Below are positions 33,157 to 41,909 of a stretch of DNA of 64,000 nt, in pieces (the first letter of the stretch is position 1; every line of letters starts with the position of its first letter). The DNA lies in assembly GCA_019261985.1 (NCBI GenBank), contig JAFAQY010000080.1, positions 44,005 through 108,004 of the forward strand, given 5' to 3'. The DNA is from Bryobacterales bacterium. GTDB lineage: Bacteria > Acidobacteriota > Terriglobia > Bryobacterales > Bryobacteraceae. The notes beneath the pieces are model-generated. The model was not told where the DNA came from, ran no database searches, and worked only from the letters and a program-made list of their open reading frames with translations. A program made the position numbers and the translations under genes.

Positions 33157-35853
33157 TCATTCGCACCGCAGCGCATCAATGGGATCCACCCTGCTAGCAC
33201 GCAAAGCAGGCATCCAGACCGCCATAAACGCCACCGCGGCCAACAGCACCGGGACGGTAATAAAAACCATCGGGTCACGCGACGTGACTTCAAATAGCAG
33301 ACTTTCAAGCGTGCGGGCGAAGACCAACGCTGCACCAAGCCCAAGACCTATGCCGGTCAGTGCCAAAGTCATGCCCTGACGCACCACCATCTTCCTCACC
33401 TTCGTGGCTTCGGCGCCAAGTGCCAGGCGGATACCGATCTCATGCGTACGCTGCTCCACGACGTACGTCATAAGGCCATAGATCCCGACCGCCGCGAGCA
33501 GCAGCGCGACAGCGCCGAAAATAGCCATCACGAACATGCTGAAACGCTCGCGCGCCATCGAGAGTTTTACTACTTCGTCCATGCTGCGGACATTGGCCGC
33601 CGGAACACCGGTAGCTTGGCGCAATTGTTCCCGAACGGCCGGAACGGTTTGCGATCCGGGTTGCGTTCGCACCAGCCAAACGGCGGCGCGGGCAAACATC
33701 GGAATCATGGCATCGGGCATCTGACCCTGGGGAACATACATCATCGGATCGGGGTCGGAGTTCAATTGTCGGCGCGTGTCGCCGACAATTCCGACGATCT
33801 GGCGCGCGGGTTCATCGTCGAACGCCTTCATGAGTCCCTTGCCGATCGCGATTCGGTCCTTCAGAGGATCTCCGTTCTTCCAGAACTCTCTGGCCATCCG
33901 TTCGTTAATGATGGCCACGGGAGTAGACCTGGCGTCGTCCCGCAAGCTGAACGTGCGGCCCTGCTTTAAAGGAATTTTCAAGACGTCGAAATATCCAGGC
34001 GAGATGGAGGCCCATCCAGCAATACCAGAATCGCCGGACGGTCGTCCGATCACGTCAAAGGGCAAAGTTGCCCGTTCTTCGAGCGGCATGAAGCCTGTCG
34101 CGGCCACGGCCACAATCCCGGGAAGTGAGCGAACCCGCTCCAGGCCATCGTTGATTGCCTGATTTACGGAAGCGGCTTTCGAATAGCGGGGGCTGGCCAA
34201 CAGAGAGCGCATCGTCAGCACGTTCTCGGTGTCAAACCCTCGGTCAACCATGTACAGCGCTGCGAAACTGCGTATCAGCAGAGCCGAGCCCACTAACAGA
34301 CAAACCGCGAGGGCAACCTCGCTGACGACAAGAATTGCGCGCGACCCGTTCTGCCCAAATCCGGTGTCGGTTCGGCCGCCGCTGTACTTGAGCGCCACAT
34401 TGAGGTCGGCGCGTGTGGCCTGAAGTGCGGGTGAGAGGCCAAAAATTACCCCCGTGCAGATCGAAACAGCTAGAGTGAATGCGGCCAGGCGCCAGTCGAG
34501 GAACACTGCCATCCCGTTCTCGCCCACTCGCGGCAATTGGGCTGTATTCACCGCCAGGAGCGCTCGAATGGCGCTGTAGCCCAGAGCCAAGCCGGCGGCG
34601 CCTCCCACCGTCGAAAGCAATAAACTCTCGGTCATGAGTTGGCGGACGATTCTGCCCTGCCCGGCCCCCATCGCCGTCCTGACGGCGATTTCGCGGCTCC
34701 GTCCGCGCGACCGGACCACGAACAAATTCGCGACGTTCGCGCATGCGATCAGTAGCACCAAACCCACCGACCCCAGCAATATGAGCAACAGGCGGCGCGC
34801 GTCGCCTACCAGGAATTCACGGATCGGTATGGCGTTGAATGTGTCGGTGGAGTCAAGATTGCCCGGAAAATTCGCGCGGTATTGCGCGGCCGACGCCTGC
34901 AGCCGGGCCTTAGCCTGCTCCAGCGTGACTCCGGGCTTTAGACGCGCCACGGAAAAAACGCCCCCGGCGCTGCCGAAATCGTGGCTGTTCGGATCGAACT
35001 GAGATGGCAGGTACACCTGCGGATTGTCTCCGAATTCGAGCGTTGCGGGAGAGTCGGCGGCGACGCCAATTACAGTGTGTGCGCTGCCGTTCAGGGTAAC
35101 CGTCTTTCCCAGAATCGCCGGATCGCCGGCGAAACGGCGTTTCCAAAGCGCCTCGCTCATCACCGCCGCGGGAGGTCCTTTGGGTAGGTCCTCCTCCGTC
35201 GTAAAGGTTCGGCCGCGCAAGATCCGTATTCCGAGGCACTGAAACGCCTCCCTTGACAGCATCAACGCGTTCCATAGCTCTGCTTCATCTCCTCCCGTAT
35301 AGTTCACTGGCTCACTGGCCGTCGAAAACACGGAAATGGAATCGAGGAAGGCGGACTGCTCGCGCCAGTGCCGGAATTTCGCTTGAGAAGTGCCTGGGTG
35401 ATTCGACATGCTCCCGCTCTCCTCTCGCATCAGCGTGGTCAGGACCACCACGCGATCCGCGCCGTCGATTGGGAGCGGTTTCAGCAGCACCGTATCGACA
35501 ATCGAGAAAATGGCGGTGGTTGCGCCAATGCCCACCGCGACCGTCGCGAGAGCTGTCGCCGTAAAGGTGCGTGTCTTGCGCAAGGTTCGAACAGCGTATC
35601 GAAGATCCTGGAGGAAGCCTGACAGCCAGGGAAACGCGCGAACATCGCGATGCGCCTCGCGAAGCTGCGCGAACCCTCCCAGCTCCAGCCGCGCAGCGCG
35701 AAGCGCTTGCTCCGCGGACATGCCTCCACGCCGGTGGTCGTCGGCGAGCATTTCAAGATGCGATTCCAGTTCCTGATTGAAATCGCGGTCGAACCTTTTC
35801 AGGCGGAGCAGCGCGTGTATCCGGGCCGAAAGGCGCGAAAACCAAGCCAGCAC
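33157..35853 (-). CDS. Acidobacterial-type duplicated orphan ABC permease (MacB-like), with N-terminal helical domain
   Basis: This 898-residue protein begins with a helical domain of about 80 residues (RFDRDFNQELESHLEM, GMSAEQALRAARLELGG). Two FtsX/MacB-like permease units follow, each with the periplasmic MacB core and transmembrane helices; markers are CANVANLFVVRSRGRSREIAVRTAMG and EIGIRLALGAEATKVRKMV. It has no ATPase domain and no ATPase gene beside it, as in the ADOP family. The PadR gene ends 3 bases upstream, so both form one operon. Export substrate unknown. Confidence 0.9.
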   Translation of the reverse strand: MLAWFSRLSARIHALLRLKRFDRDFNQELESHLEMLADDHRRGGMSAEQALRAARLELGGFAQLREAHRDVRAFPWLSGFLQDLRYAVRTLRKTRTFTATALATVAVGIGATTAIFSIVDTVLLKPLPIDGADRVVVLTTLMREESGSMSNHPGTSQAKFRHWREQSAFLDSISVFSTASEPVNYTGGDEAELWNALMLSREAFQCLGIRILRGRTFTTEEDLPKGPPAAVMSEALWKRRFAGDPAILGKTVTLNGSAHTVIGVAADSPATLEFGDNPQVYLPSQFDPNSHDFGSAGGVFSVARLKPGVTLEQAKARLQASAAQYRANFPGNLDSTDTFNAIPIREFLVGDARRLLLILLGSVGLVLLIACANVANLFVVRSRGRSREIAVRTAMGAGQGRIVRQLMTESLLLSTVGGAAGLALGYSAIRALLAVNTAQLPRVGENGMAVFLDWRLAAFTLAVSICTGVIFGLSPALQATRADLNVALKYSGGRTDTGFGQNGSRAILVVSEVALAVCLLVGSALLIRSFAALYMVDRGFDTENVLTMRSLLASPRYSKAASVNQAINDGLERVRSLPGIVAVAATGFMPLEERATLPFDVIGRPSGDSGIAGWASISPGYFDVLKIPLKQGRTFSLRDDARSTPVAIINERMAREFWKNGDPLKDRIAIGKGLMKAFDDEPARQIVGIVGDTRRQLNSDPDPMMYVPQGQMPDAMIPMFARAAVWLVRTQPGSQTVPAVREQLRQATGVPAANVRSMDEVVKLSMARERFSMFVMAIFGAVALLLAAVGIYGLMTYVVEQRTHEIGIRLALGAEATKVRKMVVRQGMTLALTGIGLGLGAALVFARTLESLLFEVTSRDPMVFITVPVLLAAVAFMAVWMPALRASRVDPIDALRCE

Positions 35854-35855
35854 GG

Positions 35856-36200
35856 CTAACTCCGGGTCGCGAGTCCGAGCAGCCGGCCGATGGTGCTCGA
35901 AACGCGCTGCCAGTTTTCTGCTTCGGCCACGAGCTGCTTGCGGCCCGTCTTGGTTATCGAGTAATACTTCGCTTTGCGATTATTCTCCGACGCGCCCCAT
36001 TCGGCACGGATCCAACGCTTCTGCACCAGGCGTATAAGGCAGAGATAAATCGTCCCCTGATTCACCCGGAGAGCTTCCTCGCTAACCTGCTCGATCCGTC
36101 GGGCGATGCCATAGCCGTGCATCGGGCCCATGGCATCCAGGGTTTTAAGAACCATCAGGTCAAGCGTCCCCTGGAGAATTTCCGACTTAGTCTCTGGCAC
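35856..36200 (-). CDS. PadR-family transcriptional regulator
   Basis: This 114-residue winged-helix protein has ILQGTLDLMVLKTLDAMGPMHGYGIARRI, the standard PadR opening, and NQGTIYLCLIRLVQKRWIRAEW as wing and recognition helix. ADOP permeases are often encoded next to PadR regulators. GTG at 36200 follows AGGAGG. It probably represses its own operon; see the promoter at 36228-36256. Confidence 0.93.
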   Translation of the reverse strand: MPETKSEILQGTLDLMVLKTLDAMGPMHGYGIARRIEQVSEEALRVNQGTIYLCLIRLVQKRWIRAEWGASENNRKAKYYSITKTGRKQLVAEAENWQRVSSTIGRLLGLATRS

Positions 36201-36227
36201 GCCAGCCTCCTGTTGGATACTAAGAGG

Positions 36228-36256
36228 AGTCTACCAGCAGACCTGTAGGATGTCAA
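36228..36256 (-). promoter_or_regulatory. Promoter for padR-permease operon, with overlapping inverted repeat
   Basis: On the minus strand TTGACA and TAGACT are separated by exactly 17 bases (TGTCAA at 36251-36256, AGTCTA at 36228-36233). A small inverted repeat GTCT-ACCAGC-AGAC overlaps the -10 side and could be a PadR operator. Confidence 0.7.
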
Positions 36257-36284
36257 GAGGAAGGTTATATGAGAGAGGGCGAGA

Positions 36285-36313
36285 CGCATCACAGTTGCAT
36301 CAAATGTGATGCG
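36285..36313. promoter_or_regulatory. Inverted repeat, candidate antitoxin operator
   Basis: CGCATCAC (36285-36292) and GTGATGCG (36306-36313) form an 8-base perfect inverted repeat with a third GCATCA copy between them, 17 bases before the antitoxin GTG. Antitoxins of this family usually bind such palindromes. Confidence 0.5.
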
Positions 36314-36330
36314 CGTAACATAATCGACTT

Positions 36331-36573
36331 GTGAAGACGATCATCGTCAGAAACCTGCCGCCTGGCGTGACCCGGGCCGTTCTTGAACGAGCGAGGCGCG
36401 ATCGCTCCAGTCTTAACGCGGCGGTGATTCGCCTACTCGAAGAGCGACTCGGCGCCCCGGGTCAGGAAACGGCCGGGCCCATACATCATGATCTTGATTT
36501 CCTTTACGGAACTTGGACTCCTGAGGAAGCCGATATTTTCGATCAGGACCTTGCGGCGCAACGCGCGATTTGA
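36331..36573 (+). CDS. FitA/VapB-like ribbon-helix-helix antitoxin
   Basis: This 80-residue protein has an Arc-type strand-helix-helix start (MKTIIVRNLPPGVTRAVLERA, RSSLNAAVIRLLEERLG) and a disordered acidic tail ending DIFDQDLAAQRAI that would occupy a PIN toxin. The start is GTG at 36331. The downstream toxin gene is broken, so the antitoxin is probably an orphan. Confidence 0.85.
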   Translation: MKTIIVRNLPPGVTRAVLERARRDRSSLNAAVIRLLEERLGAPGQETAGPIHHDLDFLYGTWTPEEADIFDQDLAAQRAI

Positions 36574-36957
36574 TTCGGCCCTCCGGTATATGAATCGTCC
36601 GATCGCTGCATACTTCGGCTTGTCCATGGTGCGAGCGGCATGCTGATATCCTCCAAGCGATCCAGCTCGCGGAGAACGTTTACGCAAGTCCCGTTCTACT
36701 CGGCGGACTACATGCCGGCTGTAGGGGTGGTCACCGCCAATGGGATAACGAACCGTCGCTGAAACCGTTTTCTTGCCTCTCGCCGAGTAGGTCGCTCCAA
36801 TCGGGCCGGTCTCCGCGAAACGCCGAAACCCATACCTACAAACGATTTGTGGATCGCTGCCGGCGCGATGGAACGTGGACTATCTGTAACCAGCACCGAC
36901 GCCCATTTCCAAGCGATTCCGCAAATCCGATTGGATTACTACGAACCGATCCATTAG
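36574..36957 (+). pseudogene. Decayed PIN-domain toxin (VapC/FitB-like)
   Basis: Fragments of a PIN toxin are readable in successive frames. ILQAIQLAENVYASPVLLG then LHAGCRGGHRQWDNE appears around 36650-36760. The intact C-terminal end NDLWIAAGAMERGLSV then TSTDAHFQAIP and a YYEPIH end appears at about 36840-36957, the last part in a different frame. The N-terminal start and the middle are interrupted, so no active toxin is expected. Confidence 0.8.
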
Positions 36958-37120
36958 CAAGCGACGCGGCTCCCATGCCCTCACGCTGACCACGCGCCTG
37001 GCCCCCCAAAAAGCCAGAGCCACCGGTGTCTTTGCGAGAAAATATTTTTTATGATGCGTCCCCAGGCGCGACTCTGCTTCGGATCACGTGCACTGCTGGG
37101 CGCTTGCTTGGCTTGGCCGC

Positions 37121-40100
37121 CTAGAATTCGATCCTCAAAACCACCTGTGCCCGCCGTGCGTTCGTGCCGAACGGATAACCGTTCGCGGCATTCCCAACCC
37201 CCAACCCCGCAACCGGCTTCAGAACCCCCGAGGTCGCGGTGTAAGCGATAGTGCCCACGCTCGTGTTGTATTGCGTGTTCAGCGCGTTGAACGCCTCCAA
37301 CATCAGCGTTGCTCTGATCCGTTCGGTGACCGGCAGGGCACGCGCCAGCCGCCCGTCGACGGTATATTGCGGACCTGTCGGCAGACTGCTGACAGGCAGG
37401 AACGGCACTCGCGCCCAGCCGCCCGAACCGTTGAGAGAGTTCGTGTAGACCATCGTGGTGCCGGTGAACTGCTGCCCGCTCACCACCAGTATGGGAGTTT
37501 CGTACATCGATGACGCGAACGTCCCGATTCCCGAAAGCGTCCACCCATTCACGAAGTAGCGGTCCAGCACGGAGTTGCCCTTTGCAAATCGCGGAGTCCA
37601 GGTCCAGGTCACTGTTCCACGGTGCCGCTGATCGAATGCGGAATTGCCTTGATCGGTTCGGTAATCTCCCGTAAAAGCGTTCGATGGCAAAAATCCCAGC
37701 CACGGCACAGGCGCGCCGCTGACGTTATCGATCGCGTGAGACCACGTATACGATCCCTGAAACGTCAGCCCGCGCGAGAATTGGTGCGTCAGTTGGGCCG
37801 TCAGCGCGTGGTACCATGACGCGCCCTGATTGTTCACGATAAAAGCATGCGCGAACCCGGTATTGGTTTTGACATTCCAAATCGGCGTATAGTACGTCAT
37901 CACCGCGGTCCCGCTCGCGTTATCGACCACATACCCCTTCGTCACCGTCGGCACGTTCAGGTTCTGGTCGGCAACGGTCCACAGATCATACCCGCGGCTG
38001 CCGATGAAGCTGACGGTAAGACTCGTCTTCGCGCCCAAACTGCGTTCGATGCTCGCCGTGTACTGCCGCGTGTACGGGTTGCGAAACTTGGCGCTGAGCG
38101 GGTAAGTCACATTCGTGGATCCCGATGGAACGCTTGTCGGACCGGCGATCACACGCGGGAAGAACGGCGAGCCCGTCTGGTTCGGATTTAGGGAAATGGC
38201 AAGCTGGCTGATCGCGTTCCCGTTGTATAACGCCTCGAGAAGCTGCCCTGGGAACGGTTGGAAAAAGAAGCCATAGCTTCCCCGAATCACCGTGCTGCGC
38301 GTTAGCAGATAGGACAGGCCCACTCGCGGAGCAACAGCCTTATTCGTGGATGGGATCGAACCCGTCTGGAAATACGAGGCGTTGGTGTAAAGCGGTTTCG
38401 GCATAAACGTCTTTTCCCAGCGCACCCCGATATCCATGCTGAAGCGGCGGATGGGTCGCCAGGTGTCCTGGACAAAAATCGCCATCTCCGGACTGTCGAA
38501 CGCGATTACCGGAAGTCCGAAGCCTTGGCTGAAGCTGGTATAGTCCTTGCGCGCGTTGGCGTTGCCGCTGAAATCCTGCGCAAAGGCCGTGAGCGAAGGG
38601 TAATTATATGTGCCGAAGCGATTGAACACCTGGTTGAGCCAGTCCGTGCGGCGGTTGTACTCGAAGCCGAGTTTCACCAGATGCGAGTTCAGCGTCAGGC
38701 TCATATTGTCGGCGTACTGCCAGCGCTGCTCGCTCTGCGCCATCGGGAAGTTGGGGTTGCCGCCGACGGGAGTTCCCGCGATGTCGATCGCCAGCGCGCC
38801 GGTCGAGGGTAAATTGGCCGGGTTGGTGTAGTTGGAAATTCGATCATGAAACAGGCTGACGCGCAGGTCGTTAAAGGCGACTCCATCCAGTAATGATCTA
38901 TTCCAATTCGCCCGGCCATAGCGCGTTTCCTCGCCGAAGTTAGCGTTCGAACCGAGCAGTCCGCCGTTGTTGGCGACCTCTTCCGTCTCCGCGCCGTTGG
39001 GCGCGTGCCGTTGCAGTGCGGCTGCCTCCACTGTGAAGCTGTTGTCTTGGTTGAGGCGATAATCGAATCGAGCCAGCCCGGCCCACGAGTGCATAGAGCC
39101 CGGCACAATAACGTTCATCTGCGAATTCACATAGTTGATTGCCGCGGTGCATTGCGCGGGCGTTGCTGGAGCACCGCAGTTCGCGGGCCAAACGGCCGTT
39201 CCGGAAGGCACACCGATCAGCGGATTCGTAATGCGATTTAGCGATTCGGACTTGCCGTAAATATATTCGATATTGCCGAACCAAAACAGATGATCCGGCA
39301 GAATCGCGCCTCCGGCGCTTCCGCCCGCCTGATGCTGAAATCCTGTGGGCCGGAATCCCGGCGCGAAGCGGTCGCCGGCGTCCAGCGACCGGTTGTTATA
39401 GTAATCGAAAACCTGGCCGTGAAGATCGTTGGTGCCGGCGCGAGTCGCGGTGTTCACCATCCCACCCGCGGACCATCCAAGCTCGGACGAACCGCCGGCC
39501 GAAAGCACCTGCATCTGCCCAATGGCGTCTTGCGTCAGGTGCGGAGCCAGTCCGGGCTTCTGAAGAAAGTAAGTGTTGGTGGTGTAGGCGCCGTTGGTGA
39601 AAACCGCGGTGGTGAACGGCTCGCCGCGAAACGCAATGATTCCGGAGCTGCTATCTTCCGTGGTGGCGGGCGAGGTAAGAACCAGCGGGTCCATTCGCCG
39701 GGTCGCCGTTGGCAGCGTTTCCACATCTCGGGGTGTGATCGATTGCGATACGGAGTACTTCGTCGCATCCACGCGGGGCAGAGCGTTTTGCGTTTCCAGT
39801 TCGCCGGAAGCGTTTTCTTGCAGTATCGTAATGTCGAAGTTCAGAGTGCGCCCGATGTAAACTTCAAAACTTTTGAGTTCCCAGTCCTTGAACCCCTTGC
39901 GGGTTATTTTCAGATTGTAGCCTTCGGCCGGAACCAAAGCCGGTGTGCTGAAGACGCCGTCGTCGGACGTCATTACTTCGCGCTCGATACCCAGTCCGGC
40001 GTTCGACACAACCACCGTTGAATCCGGAATGCCCTCGCCCGCGCTATCGCGAACAATGCCCGTTACCGCGCCGTAACCGGCGACGGATTGCGCCTTTCCA

Positions 40101-40231
40101 CTCGCCGCATATAAAACCGCGAGCAGGAGTAGTCCGGCTTTGCTCCGGGAATCGCGCCACAACGGAAGTGCGTGGCGGCAGTTTCTGTTCCAAGCCAGGA
40201 GGCTGCGGCCTCCTGTGGCTCTTTGCTTCAT
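37121..40231 (-). CDS. TonB-dependent receptor with N-terminal carboxypeptidase-regulatory domain (Oar-like)
   Basis: This 1036-residue outer-membrane protein has a signal region, a carboxypeptidase-regulatory-like domain (GAVTGIVRDSAGEGIPDSTVVVSNA), a plug (SVSQSITPRDVETLPTATRRMDPL) and a long barrel ending RAQVVLRIEF with terminal Phe. Acidobacteria carry many of these, thought to import large organic ligands; ligand unknown. ATG at 40231 follows AGAGGTG. A palindrome CAGGAGGC...GCCTCCTG at 40196-40215 falls within the first codons. Confidence 0.92.
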   Translation of the reverse strand: MKQRATGGRSLLAWNRNCRHALPLWRDSRSKAGLLLLAVLYAASGKAQSVAGYGAVTGIVRDSAGEGIPDSTVVVSNAGLGIEREVMTSDDGVFSTPALVPAEGYNLKITRKGFKDWELKSFEVYIGRTLNFDITILQENASGELETQNALPRVDATKYSVSQSITPRDVETLPTATRRMDPLVLTSPATTEDSSSGIIAFRGEPFTTAVFTNGAYTTNTYFLQKPGLAPHLTQDAIGQMQVLSAGGSSELGWSAGGMVNTATRAGTNDLHGQVFDYYNNRSLDAGDRFAPGFRPTGFQHQAGGSAGGAILPDHLFWFGNIEYIYGKSESLNRITNPLIGVPSGTAVWPANCGAPATPAQCTAAINYVNSQMNVIVPGSMHSWAGLARFDYRLNQDNSFTVEAAALQRHAPNGAETEEVANNGGLLGSNANFGEETRYGRANWNRSLLDGVAFNDLRVSLFHDRISNYTNPANLPSTGALAIDIAGTPVGGNPNFPMAQSEQRWQYADNMSLTLNSHLVKLGFEYNRRTDWLNQVFNRFGTYNYPSLTAFAQDFSGNANARKDYTSFSQGFGLPVIAFDSPEMAIFVQDTWRPIRRFSMDIGVRWEKTFMPKPLYTNASYFQTGSIPSTNKAVAPRVGLSYLLTRSTVIRGSYGFFFQPFPGQLLEALYNGNAISQLAISLNPNQTGSPFFPRVIAGPTSVPSGSTNVTYPLSAKFRNPYTRQYTASIERSLGAKTSLTVSFIGSRGYDLWTVADQNLNVPTVTKGYVVDNASGTAVMTYYTPIWNVKTNTGFAHAFIVNNQGASWYHALTAQLTHQFSRGLTFQGSYTWSHAIDNVSGAPVPWLGFLPSNAFTGDYRTDQGNSAFDQRHRGTVTWTWTPRFAKGNSVLDRYFVNGWTLSGIGTFASSMYETPILVVSGQQFTGTTMVYTNSLNGSGGWARVPFLPVSSLPTGPQYTVDGRLARALPVTERIRATLMLEAFNALNTQYNTSVGTIAYTATSGVLKPVAGLGVGNAANGYPFGTNARRAQVVLRIEF

Positions 40232-40327
40232 GAACTCACCTCTTGATTTAAAAACCCCTCGTGTTAAGTTTAGACGGGCTATGCTTTCGGATGGGTTTCT
40301 TAGAAGTGACACCGCGGCCGCGGATTG

Positions 40328-40588
40328 CTAACGCCCGAAATAGACGGCGTTTTTTTGCGCGAAATCGGACCACTTTTCCGGCAGGTCGTCCAGCGCGAAT
40401 ATCGCGGATACCGGGCAAACAGGCACGCAAGCGCCGCAGTCGATACACTCCACCGGATCGATGTAAAGGAGCTCCTCGGACGCGAACTTCGGGTCGTCCT
40501 TTTTGGGGTGTATGCAATCCACCGGACAGGCGTCGACGCACGCCGTGTCTTTGGTGCCTATGCAGGGTTCCGCAATTACGTATGCCAT
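40328..40588 (-). CDS. fdxA: Seven-iron ferredoxin (3Fe-4S/4Fe-4S)
   Basis: This 86-residue ferredoxin has cysteines at 9, 17, 21, 25, 48, 51, 54 and 58 in the Azotobacter FdI spacing: CIGTKDTACVDACPVDC for the 3Fe-4S site and CIDCGACVPVCP for the 4Fe-4S site. It is a small cytoplasmic electron carrier. It is preceded by the TonB receptor gene on the same strand but separated by about 100 bases, so co-transcription is uncertain. Confidence 0.93.
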   Translation of the reverse strand: MAYVIAEPCIGTKDTACVDACPVDCIHPKKDDPKFASEELLYIDPVECIDCGACVPVCPVSAIFALDDLPEKWSDFAQKNAVYFGR

Positions 40589-40707
40589 ATTTCGTGTATC
40601 TCTTCAGGAGCAGCGTCCCGGTTTTGCTAGCCTACTTCGCGGGAGCGACTGCGGAGGGGATAACTCCAAGAAATACCACAGATCGGCAGCGAGAAGCAAA
40701 CATCGTT

Positions 40708-40750
40708 TGTGGGGCGGGATGCCATCCCGCGGCGGCTTCCCAAGCCGCCT
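40708..40750. repeat. REP element
   Basis: GTGGGGCGGGATGCCATCCCGC is followed by GGCGGCTTCCCAAGCCGCC; same family as the other REPs. It lies at the end of the 41124-40750 gene, whose stop is inside or beside it. Confidence 0.8.
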
Positions 40751-41124
40751 TAAGGCCGAACGTTTCGAAGCATCGACACGGAATCCACCGCAATGGTGTC
40801 ATCCGTCAATTTCCCACTCACAGCCACCACGAACATCCACTTCGGGTTGCCGTTGCGGACAATTTCGGCGGCTTGCGCGGCTCCGGTTGCATCCAGCCTA
40901 TAGCTTCGGCCGTCCGGTTGCACAACCGTGAATTCCGTCGTTCGCGCGTTCGCGCGGCAGTACCGGATCTCGTAATTACGGTCCCGGTTCGCGTCGACCC
41001 CCGATTCCCAAGGGCCCACGCTACGCTCGAGGTCGTCGTAGCATTTTGAATTGACCAAAACGCCCGACCAGGTTCCAGCAAAAACCGGAGCCGCTATCAG
41101 GCAAACCAGGGCCGCAAAGCGCAT
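40750..41124 (-). CDS. Small secreted protein, unknown
   Basis: This 124-residue protein has a signal peptide (FAALVCLIAAPVFAG) and a mature part with two cysteines (SKCYDDL, IRYCRANA) and the block TTEFTVVQPDGRSYRLDATG. It resembles short acidobacterial secreted proteins with no assigned function. The ATG at 41124 is preferred over the in-frame one at 41175 because it gives a clean signal peptide. Confidence 0.7.
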   Translation of the reverse strand: MRFAALVCLIAAPVFAGTWSGVLVNSKCYDDLERSVGPWESGVDANRDRNYEIRYCRANARTTEFTVVQPDGRSYRLDATGAAQAAEIVRNGNPKWMFVVAVSGKLTDDTIAVDSVSMLRNVRP

Positions 41125-41208
41125 CCGCGCTGTTAGATGCCGAATCGTCCAGGGATGTTTCCAGCGCATCCCCACGTGGTTTGGGGCACCAGATCGAAGA
41201 CCCCTGAG

Positions 41209-41889
41209 CTAATCCGCGCGCGAGTGTTTCCCCAGCGCTTCAACAAACGCGGCGTGATCGGCTGAATTCAGCCCTTCCCGCAGGCGCGCGAGCACGCGAG
41301 CCGCATCGTTCGCGAGCAATGCCTCGGGGTCGAGCCACAAGCCCGGGAAAGCCCGCGACTTGATCGTCCCGTCGGATGAGGCTTCAATCGGCTGGTAACG
41401 TCCTCCGGAAAGCTCGCGCCACACCACTTGCGCAGGCTCCAGGCTCACGGTGATGTATTCCCGCACGCCTGCCCGCTGATAGAGGGCCAGCTTGGGACCG
41501 AAGTCGTGCGTTGCGCTCGAGGCGCAGATTTCCGCGATCAGGTCGGGCGCGCCCGCTCCGAAACCACGTTCGGTCGAGGATTGCCCGCCATACTCCGGTC
41601 GAATACGCAAATGCGCATCCGGTTGTGGCGCGCTCTCCAGCATTAGCCAAGTCCCATTGCTGCCGCAGTCGCAGCCGGGAGTAGCCGCGGCAAAAACACC
41701 CAACCACATATGTACGAGAAGATCGCTTCGGCTGTGCCCGACACTCGCCGGAGACGACATGTATACGATTCCATCGATTAATTCGGCGTTCTTGAGCTCA
41801 GGCAACGCTTCCCAACGGCGCAGAAACTCCTCCCGGCTTAGCCGCTGGCCCGGCAGCAGCTGCTCGTTCAAAGTGTGCGCGGTCGACAT
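41209..41889 (-). CDS. Uma2-family (DUF820) nuclease-like protein
   Basis: This 226-residue PD-(D/E)XK-like protein has EFLRRWEALPELKNAELIDGIVYM, VRPDAHLRI-type DAHLRIRPEYGG and APDLIAEICASS followed by the K of FGPKLALYQRAGVREY. Uma2 proteins are found in many copies in cyanobacteria and acidobacteria; nuclease activity is predicted from fold only. ATG at 41889 is used; an in-frame TTG lies two codons upstream. Confidence 0.88.
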   Translation of the reverse strand: MSTAHTLNEQLLPGQRLSREEFLRRWEALPELKNAELIDGIVYMSSPASVGHSRSDLLVHMWLGVFAAATPGCDCGSNGTWLMLESAPQPDAHLRIRPEYGGQSSTERGFGAGAPDLIAEICASSATHDFGPKLALYQRAGVREYITVSLEPAQVVWRELSGGRYQPIEASSDGTIKSRAFPGLWLDPEALLANDAARVLARLREGLNSADHAAFVEALGKHSRAD

Positions 41890-41909
41890 CGGCAACTCTC
41901 GCTTTCAGT

